Program-made: the position numbers and the translations under genes
Notes under the pieces: model-generated
Told to the model about the DNA's origin: nothing
Database searches by the model: none
The model's input: only the letters and a program-made list of their open reading frames with translations
DNA from: Ancylobacter sp. SL191
GTDB taxonomy: Bacteria; Pseudomonadota; Alphaproteobacteria; Rhizobiales; Xanthobacteraceae
Assembly (NCBI RefSeq): GCF_026625645.1
Contig: NZ_CP113056.1
Coordinates: 62,001-126,000, forward strand
Reading direction: 5' to 3'
DNA: 64,000 nucleotides
Shown here: positions 34,587-43,429 of the stretch, piece after piece
How the letters are laid out: the number at the start of each line of letters is the position of its first letter
Numbering within the stretch: position 1 is the first letter of the stretch

Positions 34587-35255
34587 TCAGACCGGAGGCG
34601 AGGTCAGCGCGGCGGCGACGGCGGCGATGCCGGGCGCCGGGCTGGTGAGCACGGGCACGGCACCCTCATGTCCCACCAGCGCATTGGCCATCGAGGCCTG
34701 CGCCAGCACGACGAGATCGACCTGCGGGGTGAGCGCGGCGAAACCGGCCTGCACCATCGAGTCATGCCCGGCACGGTCGCCGGCGGCGAGGCGGGCAAAG
34801 GCGCCCTCGCACAGACGCTCGGTCACCTCGACGGAACGGCCGGCGTCGCGGGCCGTGTCGCGGATGAGCCGGCCGGTCGGGCCGAGCGTCGTCGGCAGCG
34901 TGGCAAGCACGCCGATGCGCCGCGCCCGCTGCACGGCGATCTCGGCCATGCCGCGGTCGATGCGGAACACCGGCACGTTGAGACGGGTCGCCAGCGCGTC
35001 CACCGCCTCGCCAAGCGTCGAGCAGGTGACGAGGATGGCGTCGGCCTCCCGGCTGGCCGTGGTCAGATGCTGCGCCAGCCGCGCCTTGGTCGCCTCCGTC
35101 AGGCGGCCCTCGCGAATGGTTTCCGCCAGCAGGCTTTCATCGACGATGTCGGTGAAGCCCCAGCCCGGCAGCGTCGCCTCGAGGCGCGGGCGCAGCGCCT
35201 GCGCCAGGGCCGGGACGGTGTGGAGCACGGCGAGACGGTGGCTGGGATTGCTCAT
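34587..35255 (-). CDS. Aspartate/glutamate racemase superfamily protein lacking the second catalytic cysteine
   Basis: 222 residues. The first racemase cysteine is present in LVTCSTLGEAV, but the second motif reads LVVLAQASMANAL, with Gln where Cys is expected. A two-cysteine racemisation mechanism is therefore unlikely; some superfamily members use other pairs or act as isomerases or decarboxylases. Its ATG overlaps the LacI gene's stop by four bases. A role in the neighbouring sugar pathway is inferred only from context. Confidence 0.75.
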   Translation of the reverse strand: MSNPSHRLAVLHTVPALAQALRPRLEATLPGWGFTDIVDESLLAETIREGRLTEATKARLAQHLTTASREADAILVTCSTLGEAVDALATRLNVPVFRIDRGMAEIAVQRARRIGVLATLPTTLGPTGRLIRDTARDAGRSVEVTERLCEGAFARLAAGDRAGHDSMVQAGFAALTPQVDLVVLAQASMANALVGHEGAVPVLTSPAPGIAAVAAALTSPPV

Positions 35256-36364
35256 CGGGAACCTGAGGCGGTTTCAGCGATGCCGCGCCGGCGCACCGCC
35301 GTCGGCATCGGGCGCGGATCGGCCGGGCCCCGGTCGCTCAGCCGCGCCACCAGCCGGGCGCCCACCATGATCTTCACCGGCGGGGGCGGCTCGGCGGCGT
35401 GGATGAGATCGTCCAGCACGGTAACGGCGAGATTGCCGATCTTGCGCTTCGACACGTCGATGCTGGTGAGCGCCGGGTCCATGGTCGCGCCGACCGGCAG
35501 ATTGTCGAAGCCGACCACGCCGACATCCTCGGGAATGCGGATGCCGAACTCGCGCAGCGCCTTGATGAAGCCATAGGCGATCACGTCATTCGTGCAGAAA
35601 TAGGCGTCCGCCAGCGCGATGCCGCGCGTCAGCGCCGCCACCGCATCGGCATAGGCGCCGTCGAGGGTGGATTCGACAGCGAGGATGTGGGCGGGGTCCA
35701 CGGGGACGCCGAGGCGCGCCATGTTGCGGTGGAACGCCTCCTGCCGCAGCCGGAAATTGGTCGTGTCGACCGGGCTGGCGACGAAGCCGAGGCGCTGGAA
35801 CCCCTGCTGGCGCAGCCGCGCCAGCACCTGATGGACCGCGTCCTCATTGTTCATGTTGACGAAATTCGCCTCGATCACATCGAAGAACGTGTCGATGAAC
35901 ACGATGGGCCGGCCGACGCCCTGCAGCACGCGAATATCGGTCTCCGACATTTCCGTGCCGAGCGCGATCACCCCGCTGGCCGGGGCGGAGGCGAGGCTTT
36001 CGGCAATGGCGCTCGCGCTCTGGCCCTCATGGGTGACGACTTCCAGCGTGTAGCCCCGACGCGTCGCCTCGGCCGACATGCCGTCGATATAATCGGAGAT
36101 GAAGACGTTGTGGTCGCGGTTCACCGTGTGGCCGTGGCGGGCGATCTTCAGGAAGCGGATCGTCCCGGCGCCGTCCGTGCGCGGCTTCACCGGCCCCGAC
36201 CGCACGAGGCGCGGCACATAGTTCAGCCGGGCGGCGGCCTCCAGCACGCGGGTGCGCGTATCCGCCGAGATCTCGCCCTTGCCGTTGAGGACGAGCGACA
36301 CCGTGGCCGGCGAAACCCCCGCGGCCGTGGCGATGTCCCGGATGGTGAAGGACTTGCGGGTCAT
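35252..36364 (-). CDS. LacI-family transcription regulator of the ABC/DhaKL locus
   Basis: 370 residues. The HTH is at about 6-52 (FTIRDIATAAGVSPATVSLVLNG), followed by a slightly long linker and an effector domain with FISDYIDGM, FIDTFFD, YFCTNDVIAYGFIKAL and GVVGFDNLPVG. It is the first gene of its unit and divergent from a sugar ABC operon. Palindromes of the form TTTAGTAAA occur 47 bases upstream of it and again before the ABC operon, so it probably represses both. Confidence 0.88.
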   Translation of the reverse strand: MTRKSFTIRDIATAAGVSPATVSLVLNGKGEISADTRTRVLEAAARLNYVPRLVRSGPVKPRTDGAGTIRFLKIARHGHTVNRDHNVFISDYIDGMSAEATRRGYTLEVVTHEGQSASAIAESLASAPASGVIALGTEMSETDIRVLQGVGRPIVFIDTFFDVIEANFVNMNNEDAVHQVLARLRQQGFQRLGFVASPVDTTNFRLRQEAFHRNMARLGVPVDPAHILAVESTLDGAYADAVAALTRGIALADAYFCTNDVIAYGFIKALREFGIRIPEDVGVVGFDNLPVGATMDPALTSIDVSKRKIGNLAVTVLDDLIHAAEPPPPVKIMVGARLVARLSDRGPADPRPMPTAVRRRGIAETASGSR

Positions 36365-36410
36365 GATCGGGCGTCTGTCCTCCGGGCCCTACGCGGCTGA
36401 ACGCGCATTT

Positions 36411-36423
36411 TGTTTAGTAAACA
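36411..36423. promoter_or_regulatory. LacI-type operator TGTTTAGTAAACA
   Basis: Perfect odd-centred 13-base palindrome, 47 bases upstream of the LacI gene. Its core TTTAGTAAA reappears before the ABC operon at 36804-36812. Confidence 0.7.
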
Positions 36424-36783
36424 TTGAAGCCCTTTTACGAGGGGTAAGCCAAAAACTCAGGTGGCGCAACAGCCTTCCACGCCCGAGCCGAGTCACCGCC
36501 GACACCACCGCCCTCCGATACCCCCGAGGGCGAGGCGCCCGCCAGGCGACCACAACCCACTTTGCCACCCTGCAACCGCCGCGCCAGCCGGAATCGGTGA
36601 GAAAGGCTGACCTATCAAGCGTTTTTAGACCCGAAAGGACGCTCGAAGGATGGGCACGCCTCTCAATCGGGCAACAGGCAGGCCTCAGACAGCGCGACCG
36701 GCGGAGCCCTGACGCGCTCGCCGCGAACGTGAACGACCGCCCCCAGAAGGCGGCTTGCGCGGCTCGAAAGCCTTTGCTACGGA
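36424..36783. other. 360-base intergenic stretch without a gene
   Basis: Between the two operator regions I find no credible coding frame, RNA gene or repeat. It probably holds the two divergent promoters, but no clear -35/-10 pair stands out. Confidence 0.5.
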
Positions 36784-36812
36784 TTTAGTGAAGCGGGACA
36801 TATTTTACTAAA
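36784..36812. promoter_or_regulatory. Tandem LacI-type operators before the ABC operon
   Basis: TTTAGTGAA at 36784-36792 and TTTACTAAA at 36804-36812, centres 20 bases (two helical turns) apart, 46-74 bases upstream of the first permease. The second is a perfect odd palindrome with the core of the 36411 site. Confidence 0.65.
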
Positions 36813-36857
36813 TCGATCCTGCACCGAACCAGTGAGACAACTCCCCGGGAGGAGGCC

Positions 36858-37853
36858 ATGAGGACAACCAGCGGCCAGTTGGTCATGCTCGTCGTCATCA
36901 ATGCGGCGCTGCTTGCCCTCGGCGCGGCCATTTCCGGCGGCACCTTCCTCTCCCCGTTCAACCTGCAATCCATGGCCGGGCAACTGCCCGAGATCGGCCT
37001 GCTCGCCATCGGCGTGATGCTGGCCATGTGCGCGGGCAATGGCGGCATCGACCTGTCGGGCATCGCCCTCGCCAATCTCTCCGGCGTCGCCTCCGCCGTG
37101 CTGGTCGGCTCCGTCCTGTCGAGCACCGACAGCGAGACCGCCTTCTCGCTCGCCTTCATCGCCGGGGCGCTGGCGATCGGCCTCATCGGCGGGACCATCA
37201 ACGGCCTGCTGATCAGCCGGATGAACATCACCCCGATCCTGTGCACGCTCGGCACGCAGATGCTGTTCACCGGCGTCGCCGTGGTGGTGTCGGATGGCCG
37301 GGCGGTGGCGGTCGGCAGCCCGGAGCTGCTGTCCGAGATCGGCAACGGGCTCGTCTTCGGTGTGCCCTACAGCTTCCTGATCTTCGTCGGCGTCGCCGGG
37401 CTGATCGCCGCGGCGCTCAAATTCACGCCGTTCGGCCTGTGGCTGATGCTGATGGGCACTAATCCGAAGGCGGCGGCCTATGCCGGCTTTCCCAAGACCG
37501 GCGTGCTGATAGCGACCTATGCCACCAGCGGCCTGCTCTCGGGCCTCGCCGGCATCATCATCGCGGCGCGCAACGTCAACGTGAAATGGGACTACGGCAC
37601 GTCCTATCTGCTGATCGCCATCCTCATCGCGGTCATGGCCGGCGTGCGCCCCGAGGGCGGCTATGGCCGGGTGATCTGCGTGGTCATGGCGACCATCGCG
37701 CTCCAGCTCATGTCCAGCATGCTGAATTTCGGCGGGCTGTCGAACTTCGTCCGCGACTTCGCCTGGGGCGCGCTGCTTCTGACCTTCCTGGCGGTCGGCC
37801 GCTACAACGTGGTCGGCCTGCTGACCCCCAACAAGAGCAAGAAGCTCGTGTGA
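36858..37853 (+). CDS. Sugar ABC transporter permease (RbsC/BPD_transp_2 family), first copy
   Basis: 331 residues with about ten helices; AGNGGIDLSGIALANLSG and the cytoplasmic GTNPKAAAYAG loop are typical of ribose-type permeases. A GGAGG site lies directly before the ATG. It starts an operon with the binding protein, ATPase, a second permease and DhaK/DhaL-type proteins. Having one permease gene at each end of the transporter set suggests a permease heterodimer. Confidence 0.9.
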   Translation: MRTTSGQLVMLVVINAALLALGAAISGGTFLSPFNLQSMAGQLPEIGLLAIGVMLAMCAGNGGIDLSGIALANLSGVASAVLVGSVLSSTDSETAFSLAFIAGALAIGLIGGTINGLLISRMNITPILCTLGTQMLFTGVAVVVSDGRAVAVGSPELLSEIGNGLVFGVPYSFLIFVGVAGLIAAALKFTPFGLWLMLMGTNPKAAAYAGFPKTGVLIATYATSGLLSGLAGIIIAARNVNVKWDYGTSYLLIAILIAVMAGVRPEGGYGRVICVVMATIALQLMSSMLNFGGLSNFVRDFAWGALLLTFLAVGRYNVVGLLTPNKSKKLV

Positions 37854-37912
37854 TGCGAACCCCTCACGCATCGAAACGGATCATGAGGGTGACAACAATA
37901 ATGGAGGAATCT

Positions 37913-38926
37913 ATGGGAGCTCTCTCGAAGAAGGTGCTGCTCGGCTCCGCCGTGGCGCTCGCCCTCGTGGCCGGCTCGGCCGGCGCGCTGATGGCGCAGA
38001 ACAAGCCGGTCATCGCCACCGTGGTGAAGATCAGCGGCATTCCGTGGTTCGACCGCATGGAAACCGGCGTCAAGCAGTTCCAGAAGGACAACCCGGACGT
38101 CGTCGCCACCCAGTATGGCCCGGCCACCGCCGACGCGGCCCAGCAGCTTCAGATCGTCAACGATCTCGTCGCCAAGGGCGTGAACGGCCTCGCCGTGGTG
38201 CCGATGGACCCGTCCGTGCTCGAAGGCACGCTGAAGCGCGCCATGGACCGCGGGATCATCGTCGTCACCCATGAGGCCGACAACCAGAAGAACACCCACG
38301 CCGATGTCGAGGCCTTCGACAATGCCGATTACGGCCGCGCGCTGAATGAGCGCCTCGCCACCTGCATGGGCGGCAAGGGCAAGTGGACCACCTTCGTCGG
38401 CTCGGTCGGCAGCCGCACCCACATGCAGTGGGTCGGCGCGGGCGAGGCCAATGCCAAGTCCAAGCACCCGGACATGGTTCTGGTGGACGCCAATAACGAG
38501 TCCTTCGACGACGCCAACGCCACCTATGAGAAGGCCAAGGAAATCCTGCGCAAGCACCCGGACATCAAGGGCTTCCAGACCTCGGCCGGCAATGACGTGC
38601 TCGGCGTCGGCCGCGCCATCGACGAGGCCGGCCTCTCCGGTAAGGTGTGCCTGGTCGGCACCGGCCTGCCCAACCCTTCGGCCGACCTGCTGGAGTCCGG
38701 CGCCATCACCGCCATCGGCTTCTGGGATCCGCAGAAGGCCGGCATGGCGATGAACTCGGTCGCCAAGAGCCTGATCGCCGGCAAGAAGATCGAGGACGGC
38801 GCCAATCTCGGCGTGCCTGGCTATGAGAAGGTGAAGGTCACCAAGGGTCCGGGCGTCGGCGTGCTGATCATCGGCAACGGCATGGTCCTGGCCGACAAGG
38901 CGAACTACAAGGAATACCTCTTCTGA
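37913..38926 (+). CDS. Sugar ABC transporter substrate-binding protein (RbsB-like)
   Basis: 337 residues. Signal peptide to about residue 25 (VLLGSAVALALVAGSAGALMA). The mature domain has type I periplasmic-binding marks: VVKISGIPWFDRMETGVKQF, GVNGLAVVPMDPS, IIVVTHEADNQ and GFQTSAGNDVLGVGRAI. The ATG at 37913 is chosen for its GGAGG site six bases upstream. Several Asp, Asn and Trp residues at ligand-loop positions fit a small sugar or polyol. A stable hairpin follows the gene. Confidence 0.92.
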   Translation: MGALSKKVLLGSAVALALVAGSAGALMAQNKPVIATVVKISGIPWFDRMETGVKQFQKDNPDVVATQYGPATADAAQQLQIVNDLVAKGVNGLAVVPMDPSVLEGTLKRAMDRGIIVVTHEADNQKNTHADVEAFDNADYGRALNERLATCMGGKGKWTTFVGSVGSRTHMQWVGAGEANAKSKHPDMVLVDANNESFDDANATYEKAKEILRKHPDIKGFQTSAGNDVLGVGRAIDEAGLSGKVCLVGTGLPNPSADLLESGAITAIGFWDPQKAGMAMNSVAKSLIAGKKIEDGANLGVPGYEKVKVTKGPGVGVLIIGNGMVLADKANYKEYLF

Positions 38927-38944
38927 TCGCCTAGACCGACCGGC

Positions 38945-38970
38945 CGGGGAGCGTGATCGCGCGCTCCCCG
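38945..38970 (+). other. Strong hairpin between binding-protein and ATPase genes
   Basis: CGGGGAGCG at 38945-38953 and CGCTCCCCG at 38962-38970, a 9-bp stem with an 8-base loop. No T run follows, so RNA stabilisation or processing is more likely than termination. Confidence 0.55.
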
Positions 38971-39036
38971 CGCCATCTCCCGTGCCCTCCGCCCGCGCCG
39001 CTGGCGCGCGCCGCACCCGGTGTCAGGGAAATCCCC

Positions 39037-40617
39037 GTGTCCCACGCTTCCACCGCCCCCGTCCGGTCTGCCGATCCCGCGCGACCCTTTCTGGAGCTGC
39101 GCGGCATCCACAAGCGTTTCGGCGGCGTCCACGCGCTGCGCGGCGTCGGCTTCACCATCCGTCCGGGCGAGGCCTATCACCTGCTCGGCGAGAATGGCTG
39201 CGGCAAGAGCACCGTCATCAAGATCATGTCCGGGGCGCACGCCCCCGATGAGGGCGAGATCATCCTCGACGGGCGCAGCTACCGCGCGCTGAACCCGATC
39301 CAGTCGCTCGCCGCCGGCATCGAGACCGTCTATCAAGACCTGTCGCTGCTGCCCAACCTCACCGTCGCCGAGAATGTCGCGCTGAACGAGCAGCTCGTGG
39401 CCAGCGGCGGGCGCCTCGCGCGGCTGTTCGACCGCACGCGCCTGCGCCAGACCGCCGAGGCGGCGCTGGCCCGCGTCGGCCTGCCGACCGCGCGGACCTA
39501 TCTCTCCACCATCGTCTCCGACCTGCCGCTTGCCCAGCGCCAGCTCGTCGCCATCGCCCGCGCCATCGCCACCCAGGCGAAGATGGTCATCATGGACGAG
39601 CCGACGACCTCGCTGACGCGCCGCGAGGTGGACAATCTCATCCTCGTGGTCGAGCGCCTGCGCGCGGAGGGCGTGGCGGTGCTGTTCGTCACCCACAAGC
39701 TCGACGAGTGCTACCGCATCGGCGGCCACGCCATCGTGTTCCGCGACGGGCAATGCGTCGCGCAGGGCCCGCTCGCCGATTACAGCAAGCACGACCTCGC
39801 CGAGCTGATGACCGGCCGGCAGATCGACGCCGCGCGCTACCGCACCGGTGCGCCCGGCACCGAGGAGCTCTTCGCCGCCGAGGGGCTGGCGCTGCCGCCC
39901 AATCTCGGCCGGGTGAGCTTCACCGTCCGCAAGGGCGAGATCCTCGGCATCACCGGCCTCGCCGATTCCGGCCGCAACGAGCTCGCCACCGCCATGGCCG
40001 GCGTCACCCCGGCGAGCGAGGGGCGCATCCGCATCGACGGCAGGGCCGAGACCATCGGCCACCCCGCCCACGCCATCCGCCTCGGCATCGGCTATGTGCC
40101 GGAGGACCGCCTCGCGGAAGGGCTGTTCCTCGACAAGTCGATCTTCGAGAACGAGATCGCCCTCGTCGTGCGCGACCTCGCCAACGGGCTCGGCATCGTC
40201 GATACGGCGAAGGGCCGGGCGCTGGCCGACCAGATCGCGCAGGACATGCGCCTCAACACCCGCAATATCGACCTGCCGGTCAGCTCCCTCTCGGGCGGCA
40301 ACCAGCAGCGCGTGCTGATCGGCCGCTGGCTGTCGATCAAGCCGAAGCTGCTGGTGCTGCACGGGCCCACGGTGGGCGTCGATGTCGGCTCGAAGGACAC
40401 GATCTACCGGGTGATCCAGCAGCTCGCGGAGGCCGGCATGGGCCTCGTAATCATCAGCGACGACCTGCCCGAGCTGCTGCAGAACTGCGACCGCATCCTC
40501 GTCATGAACGCCGGCAGCATCGTCGCCGATTTCGACGCGACCGCGACCGACGAGGACCAGATTTATCAGGCCATGCTGGCGTCGAAGCCCGGCCTTGCGA
40601 CAGAGGCCGCCCGATGA
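39037..40617 (+). CDS. Sugar ABC transporter ATP-binding protein (RbsA-like, two NBDs)
   Basis: 526 residues. NBD1 has Walker A GENGCGKST, Q-loop YQDLSLLPNLT, an altered signature (LPLAQRQ) and Walker B VIMDEPTTSL. NBD2 has the degenerate Walker A (GLADSGRNE) common to RbsA proteins, a good LSGGNQQ signature and LLVLHGPTVGVD, where the Walker B Asp-Glu is replaced (HGP). The GTG at 39037 has AGGGA upstream and precedes the first conserved residues. Its stop overlaps the next permease ATG (ATGA). Confidence 0.9.
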   Translation: MSHASTAPVRSADPARPFLELRGIHKRFGGVHALRGVGFTIRPGEAYHLLGENGCGKSTVIKIMSGAHAPDEGEIILDGRSYRALNPIQSLAAGIETVYQDLSLLPNLTVAENVALNEQLVASGGRLARLFDRTRLRQTAEAALARVGLPTARTYLSTIVSDLPLAQRQLVAIARAIATQAKMVIMDEPTTSLTRREVDNLILVVERLRAEGVAVLFVTHKLDECYRIGGHAIVFRDGQCVAQGPLADYSKHDLAELMTGRQIDAARYRTGAPGTEELFAAEGLALPPNLGRVSFTVRKGEILGITGLADSGRNELATAMAGVTPASEGRIRIDGRAETIGHPAHAIRLGIGYVPEDRLAEGLFLDKSIFENEIALVVRDLANGLGIVDTAKGRALADQIAQDMRLNTRNIDLPVSSLSGGNQQRVLIGRWLSIKPKLLVLHGPTVGVDVGSKDTIYRVIQQLAEAGMGLVIISDDLPELLQNCDRILVMNAGSIVADFDATATDEDQIYQAMLASKPGLATEAAR

Positions 40618-41642
40618 GCGCGATCCACCTTCAAGAGGGCGGCGCCACGGCCCCGCGCATCAACCCGCTGATCGAGCTGGTGCGCCGCCGGCCGGAGATC
40701 ATCACCTTCATTCTTCTGGTGGCGATCTGCGTCACCGTCTCCCTGCTCAATCCTGCCTTCCTCCAGCCCTCCTCGCTGGTCGACATCGGCCGCGCCAGCG
40801 TGGTGATGGGGCTGTTCGCGCTCGGCGTGTTCATCATCCTGGCGGCCGGAGGCATCGACGTGTCCTTCACCGCCATCGCCGCCTTCACCATGTATTCGAT
40901 GACGCTCCTGGTGAAGAACCACCTGCCGGACCTGCCGATCGCGGTCATCCTGCCGCTCTCGGTACTCGGCGGGGCGCTGCTGGGCGTGGTGAACGGGCTG
41001 CTGGTGCATCACCTCAAAGTGCCCTCGCTGATCGTCACCATCGGCACGCAATATCTGTTTCGCGGCATCCTGCTCGCCTTCATCGGCACGGTCTGGATCA
41101 TGTCGCTGCCGCCGCAGATGGGCGCCTTTGGCCGGATGCCGCTGTTCCAGTTCGAGTCGGGCGATGGGCGCACCATCACCATGCCGTTCTACTTCCTCGT
41201 CCTGCCGGCGGCGGCGCTGCTGACCTGGTGGATGCTGAACCGCACGCTGATGGGCCGCGCCATCTTCGCGCTGGGCGGCAATGCGAGCGTGGCCGAGCGG
41301 CTCGGCTACAGCCTGAAAACCATCCATATTTTCATGTTCGCCTATGCGGGCGGCCTCGCGGGGCTCGCCGGCATCATCCACACCTGCGCCAACCGGCAGT
41401 CCAACCCGTTCGACCTCGTCGGCAGCGAGATCAACGTGATCGCCGCCGTGGTGCTGGGCGGCGCCCGCATCACCGGCGGCACCGGCTCGGTGATCGGCAC
41501 GCTGCTGGGCGTGCTGCTGGTGGTCGTCGTCAACAGCGTGCTGGTGATGGTGGGCATTCCCTCCACCTGGCAGCGCGTGGTGGTCGGCGCCTTCATCCTG
41601 CTCGCCGCCGCTTTCTTCATGTTCTGCCAGAAGAAATCCTGA
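40614..41642 (+). CDS. Sugar ABC transporter permease (RbsC family), second copy
   Basis: 342 residues, about ten helices. AAGGIDVSFTAIAAFTMYS, GGNASVAERLGYS and LGGARITGGTGSVIGTLLG are the family loops. Translationally coupled to the ATPase by an ATGA overlap. It differs clearly in sequence from the first permease of the operon. Confidence 0.92.
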   Translation: MSAIHLQEGGATAPRINPLIELVRRRPEIITFILLVAICVTVSLLNPAFLQPSSLVDIGRASVVMGLFALGVFIILAAGGIDVSFTAIAAFTMYSMTLLVKNHLPDLPIAVILPLSVLGGALLGVVNGLLVHHLKVPSLIVTIGTQYLFRGILLAFIGTVWIMSLPPQMGAFGRMPLFQFESGDGRTITMPFYFLVLPAAALLTWWMLNRTLMGRAIFALGGNASVAERLGYSLKTIHIFMFAYAGGLAGLAGIIHTCANRQSNPFDLVGSEINVIAAVVLGGARITGGTGSVIGTLLGVLLVVVVNSVLVMVGIPSTWQRVVVGAFILLAAAFFMFCQKKS

Positions 41643-41681
41643 ACGTCCCCGCGCCCCCATTCGAGCTCTGAAGAGGATCCC

Positions 41682-42683
41682 ATGAAGAAGTTTCTCAACG
41701 ATCCGGCGCACTTCGTCGACGAGATGCTCGACGGCATCTACCGGGCTCACCCGCAGGTCACCTATGTGAACGACGACAGGCGCTGCCTCGTCGTCGCCAC
41801 GCCCAAGGCCGGCAAGGTCGGCATCGCCACCGGCGGCGGCTCGGGCCATTTGCCGCTGTTCCTCGGCTATGTCGGCGAGAACATGCTGGATGGCTGCGCC
41901 GTCGGCGGCGTGTTCCAGTCCCCCAGCGCCGACCAGATGCACGAGGTCACCAAGTACATCGATCAGGGCGCCGGCGTTCTCTACATCTATGGCAACTACA
42001 CCGGCGACATCATCAATTTCGACATGGCCGCCGAGCTGGCGGACCTCGACGGCATCCGCGTGATGCAGGTCGTCGGCAATGACGACATCGCCTCCTCCGT
42101 GGTGGGCGAGGAGCACAAGCGGCGCGGCGTCGCCGGCATTTTCTTTGTCTACAAGGCGGCGGGCGCGGCGGCGGCCAATGGCCTGTCGCTCGACGAGGTC
42201 CACCGCATCGCCGACAAGGCCCGCGCCAATGTGCGCACCATCGGCGTCGCGCTGTCGAGCTGCGTCGTGCCGGAAGTCGGCCACGCCACCTTCTCGGTCG
42301 GCGAGGACGAGATGGAAATCGGCATGGGCATCCATGGCGAACCGGGCATCAGCCGCTCCAAGCTCGCCGCCGCCGACGAGGTAGTCGACCAGATGATGGC
42401 CCGCGTCTTCGCGGAAGTGGAAGCCGGCGCGGGGGACGAGTTCGCCGTGCTGGTGAACGGCCTCGGCGGCACGCCCAAGGAAGAGCTCTACATCCTGTTC
42501 CGCCGCGTCGCGCAGCTCTTCGAGGAAAAGGGCTCCAAGGTGAAATATGTCTGGATCGGCGAGTTCGCCACGGCCATGGAAATGGCCGGCGCCTCGATCT
42601 CCGTGCTCAAGCTCGACGCCGAGCTCGACCCGCTGATCGCCGCCCCGGTGAACACCCCGTTCTTCGCGCATTACAAGGGCTGA
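41682..42683 (+). CDS. DhaK-type kinase subunit (dihydroxyacetone/ketose kinase, substrate-binding)
   Basis: 333 residues. DhaK fold with IATGGGSGHLPLFLGYVG, GNYTGDIINFDMAAE and the histidine that binds the substrate carbonyl covalently in MGIHGEPGISR near residue 217. The canonical GGGSGHEP loop is GHLP here. It forms an active kinase with the DhaL-like protein encoded next. In a sugar ABC operon the substrate may be dihydroxyacetone or a four-carbon ketose such as erythrulose rather than a glycerol intermediate. No glycerol dehydrogenase or DhaM gene is near. Confidence 0.88.
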   Translation: MKKFLNDPAHFVDEMLDGIYRAHPQVTYVNDDRRCLVVATPKAGKVGIATGGGSGHLPLFLGYVGENMLDGCAVGGVFQSPSADQMHEVTKYIDQGAGVLYIYGNYTGDIINFDMAAELADLDGIRVMQVVGNDDIASSVVGEEHKRRGVAGIFFVYKAAGAAAANGLSLDEVHRIADKARANVRTIGVALSSCVVPEVGHATFSVGEDEMEIGMGIHGEPGISRSKLAAADEVVDQMMARVFAEVEAGAGDEFAVLVNGLGGTPKEELYILFRRVAQLFEEKGSKVKYVWIGEFATAMEMAGASISVLKLDAELDPLIAAPVNTPFFAHYKG

Positions 42684-42687
42684 GGCG

Positions 42688-43332
42688 ATGGCTCACGAGA
42701 CCCTGCGCGCCGAGGAACTGATCGGCCTGTTCCAGAGCTGGCGCGACCTGTTCGCGGCCGAGCGCGATTTCCTCATCGCGCTCGACGGCAAGGTGGGCGA
42801 CAGCGATCTCGGTATCACCATGGCCAAGTCCTTCGCCGCCGCCGCCGAGACGGTGAGTGCGGAGGGCGCCGGCGCGGGACTTTCCAAGCTGCTGCGCGCG
42901 GCCGGGGCGATCATGGCGAAGACCGCGCCCTCCACCATGGGCACGCTCACCGCCACCGGCTTCCTGCGCGGCTCCAAGGTGCTGGAAGGCAAGGACGCTA
43001 TCGGCACCGCCGAGGCCGCCGCCTTCTGGCGCGCCTATGCCACCGGCATCGCCGAACGCGGCAAGGCCAAGCTCGGCGACAAGACCATTCTCGACGTGCT
43101 CGATCCCGTGGCCGGGGTGCTGGAAGCACAGGCCGCGAGCGGCGCCGCGCTCGGCCCGGCGCTGAAGGCGGCGGCGGACGAGGCCGCGGCGGCACTGGAG
43201 CGCACCACGTCCATGGTCGCCCAGCACGGCAAGGCCGCCGCCTTCCAGCAGAAGACGGTAGGCCTGCAGGATGCCGGCGCGACCGTGGGCATGATGCTGG
43301 TCCGGCAGATGAGCTCCTTCGTCGGCACCTGA
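42688..43332 (+). CDS. DhaL-type kinase subunit (nucleotide-binding)
   Basis: 214 residues, all-helical DhaL barrel. The magnesium-binding aspartates are D33, D38 and D40 in ALDGKVGDSDLG; the SKLLRAAGAIMAKTAPSTMGTL segment and KTILDVLDP near residue 133 are typical. DhaL of PTS-dependent kinases holds ADP and is recharged by DhaM; no DhaM is encoded here, so direct use of ATP is likely. It starts four bases after DhaK and ends the operon. Confidence 0.87.
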   Translation: MAHETLRAEELIGLFQSWRDLFAAERDFLIALDGKVGDSDLGITMAKSFAAAAETVSAEGAGAGLSKLLRAAGAIMAKTAPSTMGTLTATGFLRGSKVLEGKDAIGTAEAAAFWRAYATGIAERGKAKLGDKTILDVLDPVAGVLEAQAASGAALGPALKAAADEAAAALERTTSMVAQHGKAAAFQQKTVGLQDAGATVGMMLVRQMSSFVGT

Positions 43333-43429
43333 CCGGTTCGCGGCGGCGGCGAGCGGGCTTGAGCTGAAGGGATTCGGTGTCGAAAAGCCGGAGGCGTCGC
43401 GCGAGACGCGGCGCGTCAGTCGCGGCGCC

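Noticed and set aside
40566..42671. 701-residue His/Glu-rich open frame on the minus strand over the permease and DhaK genes
   Set aside because: Antisense shadow of two well-recognised genes; no start signal or domain.
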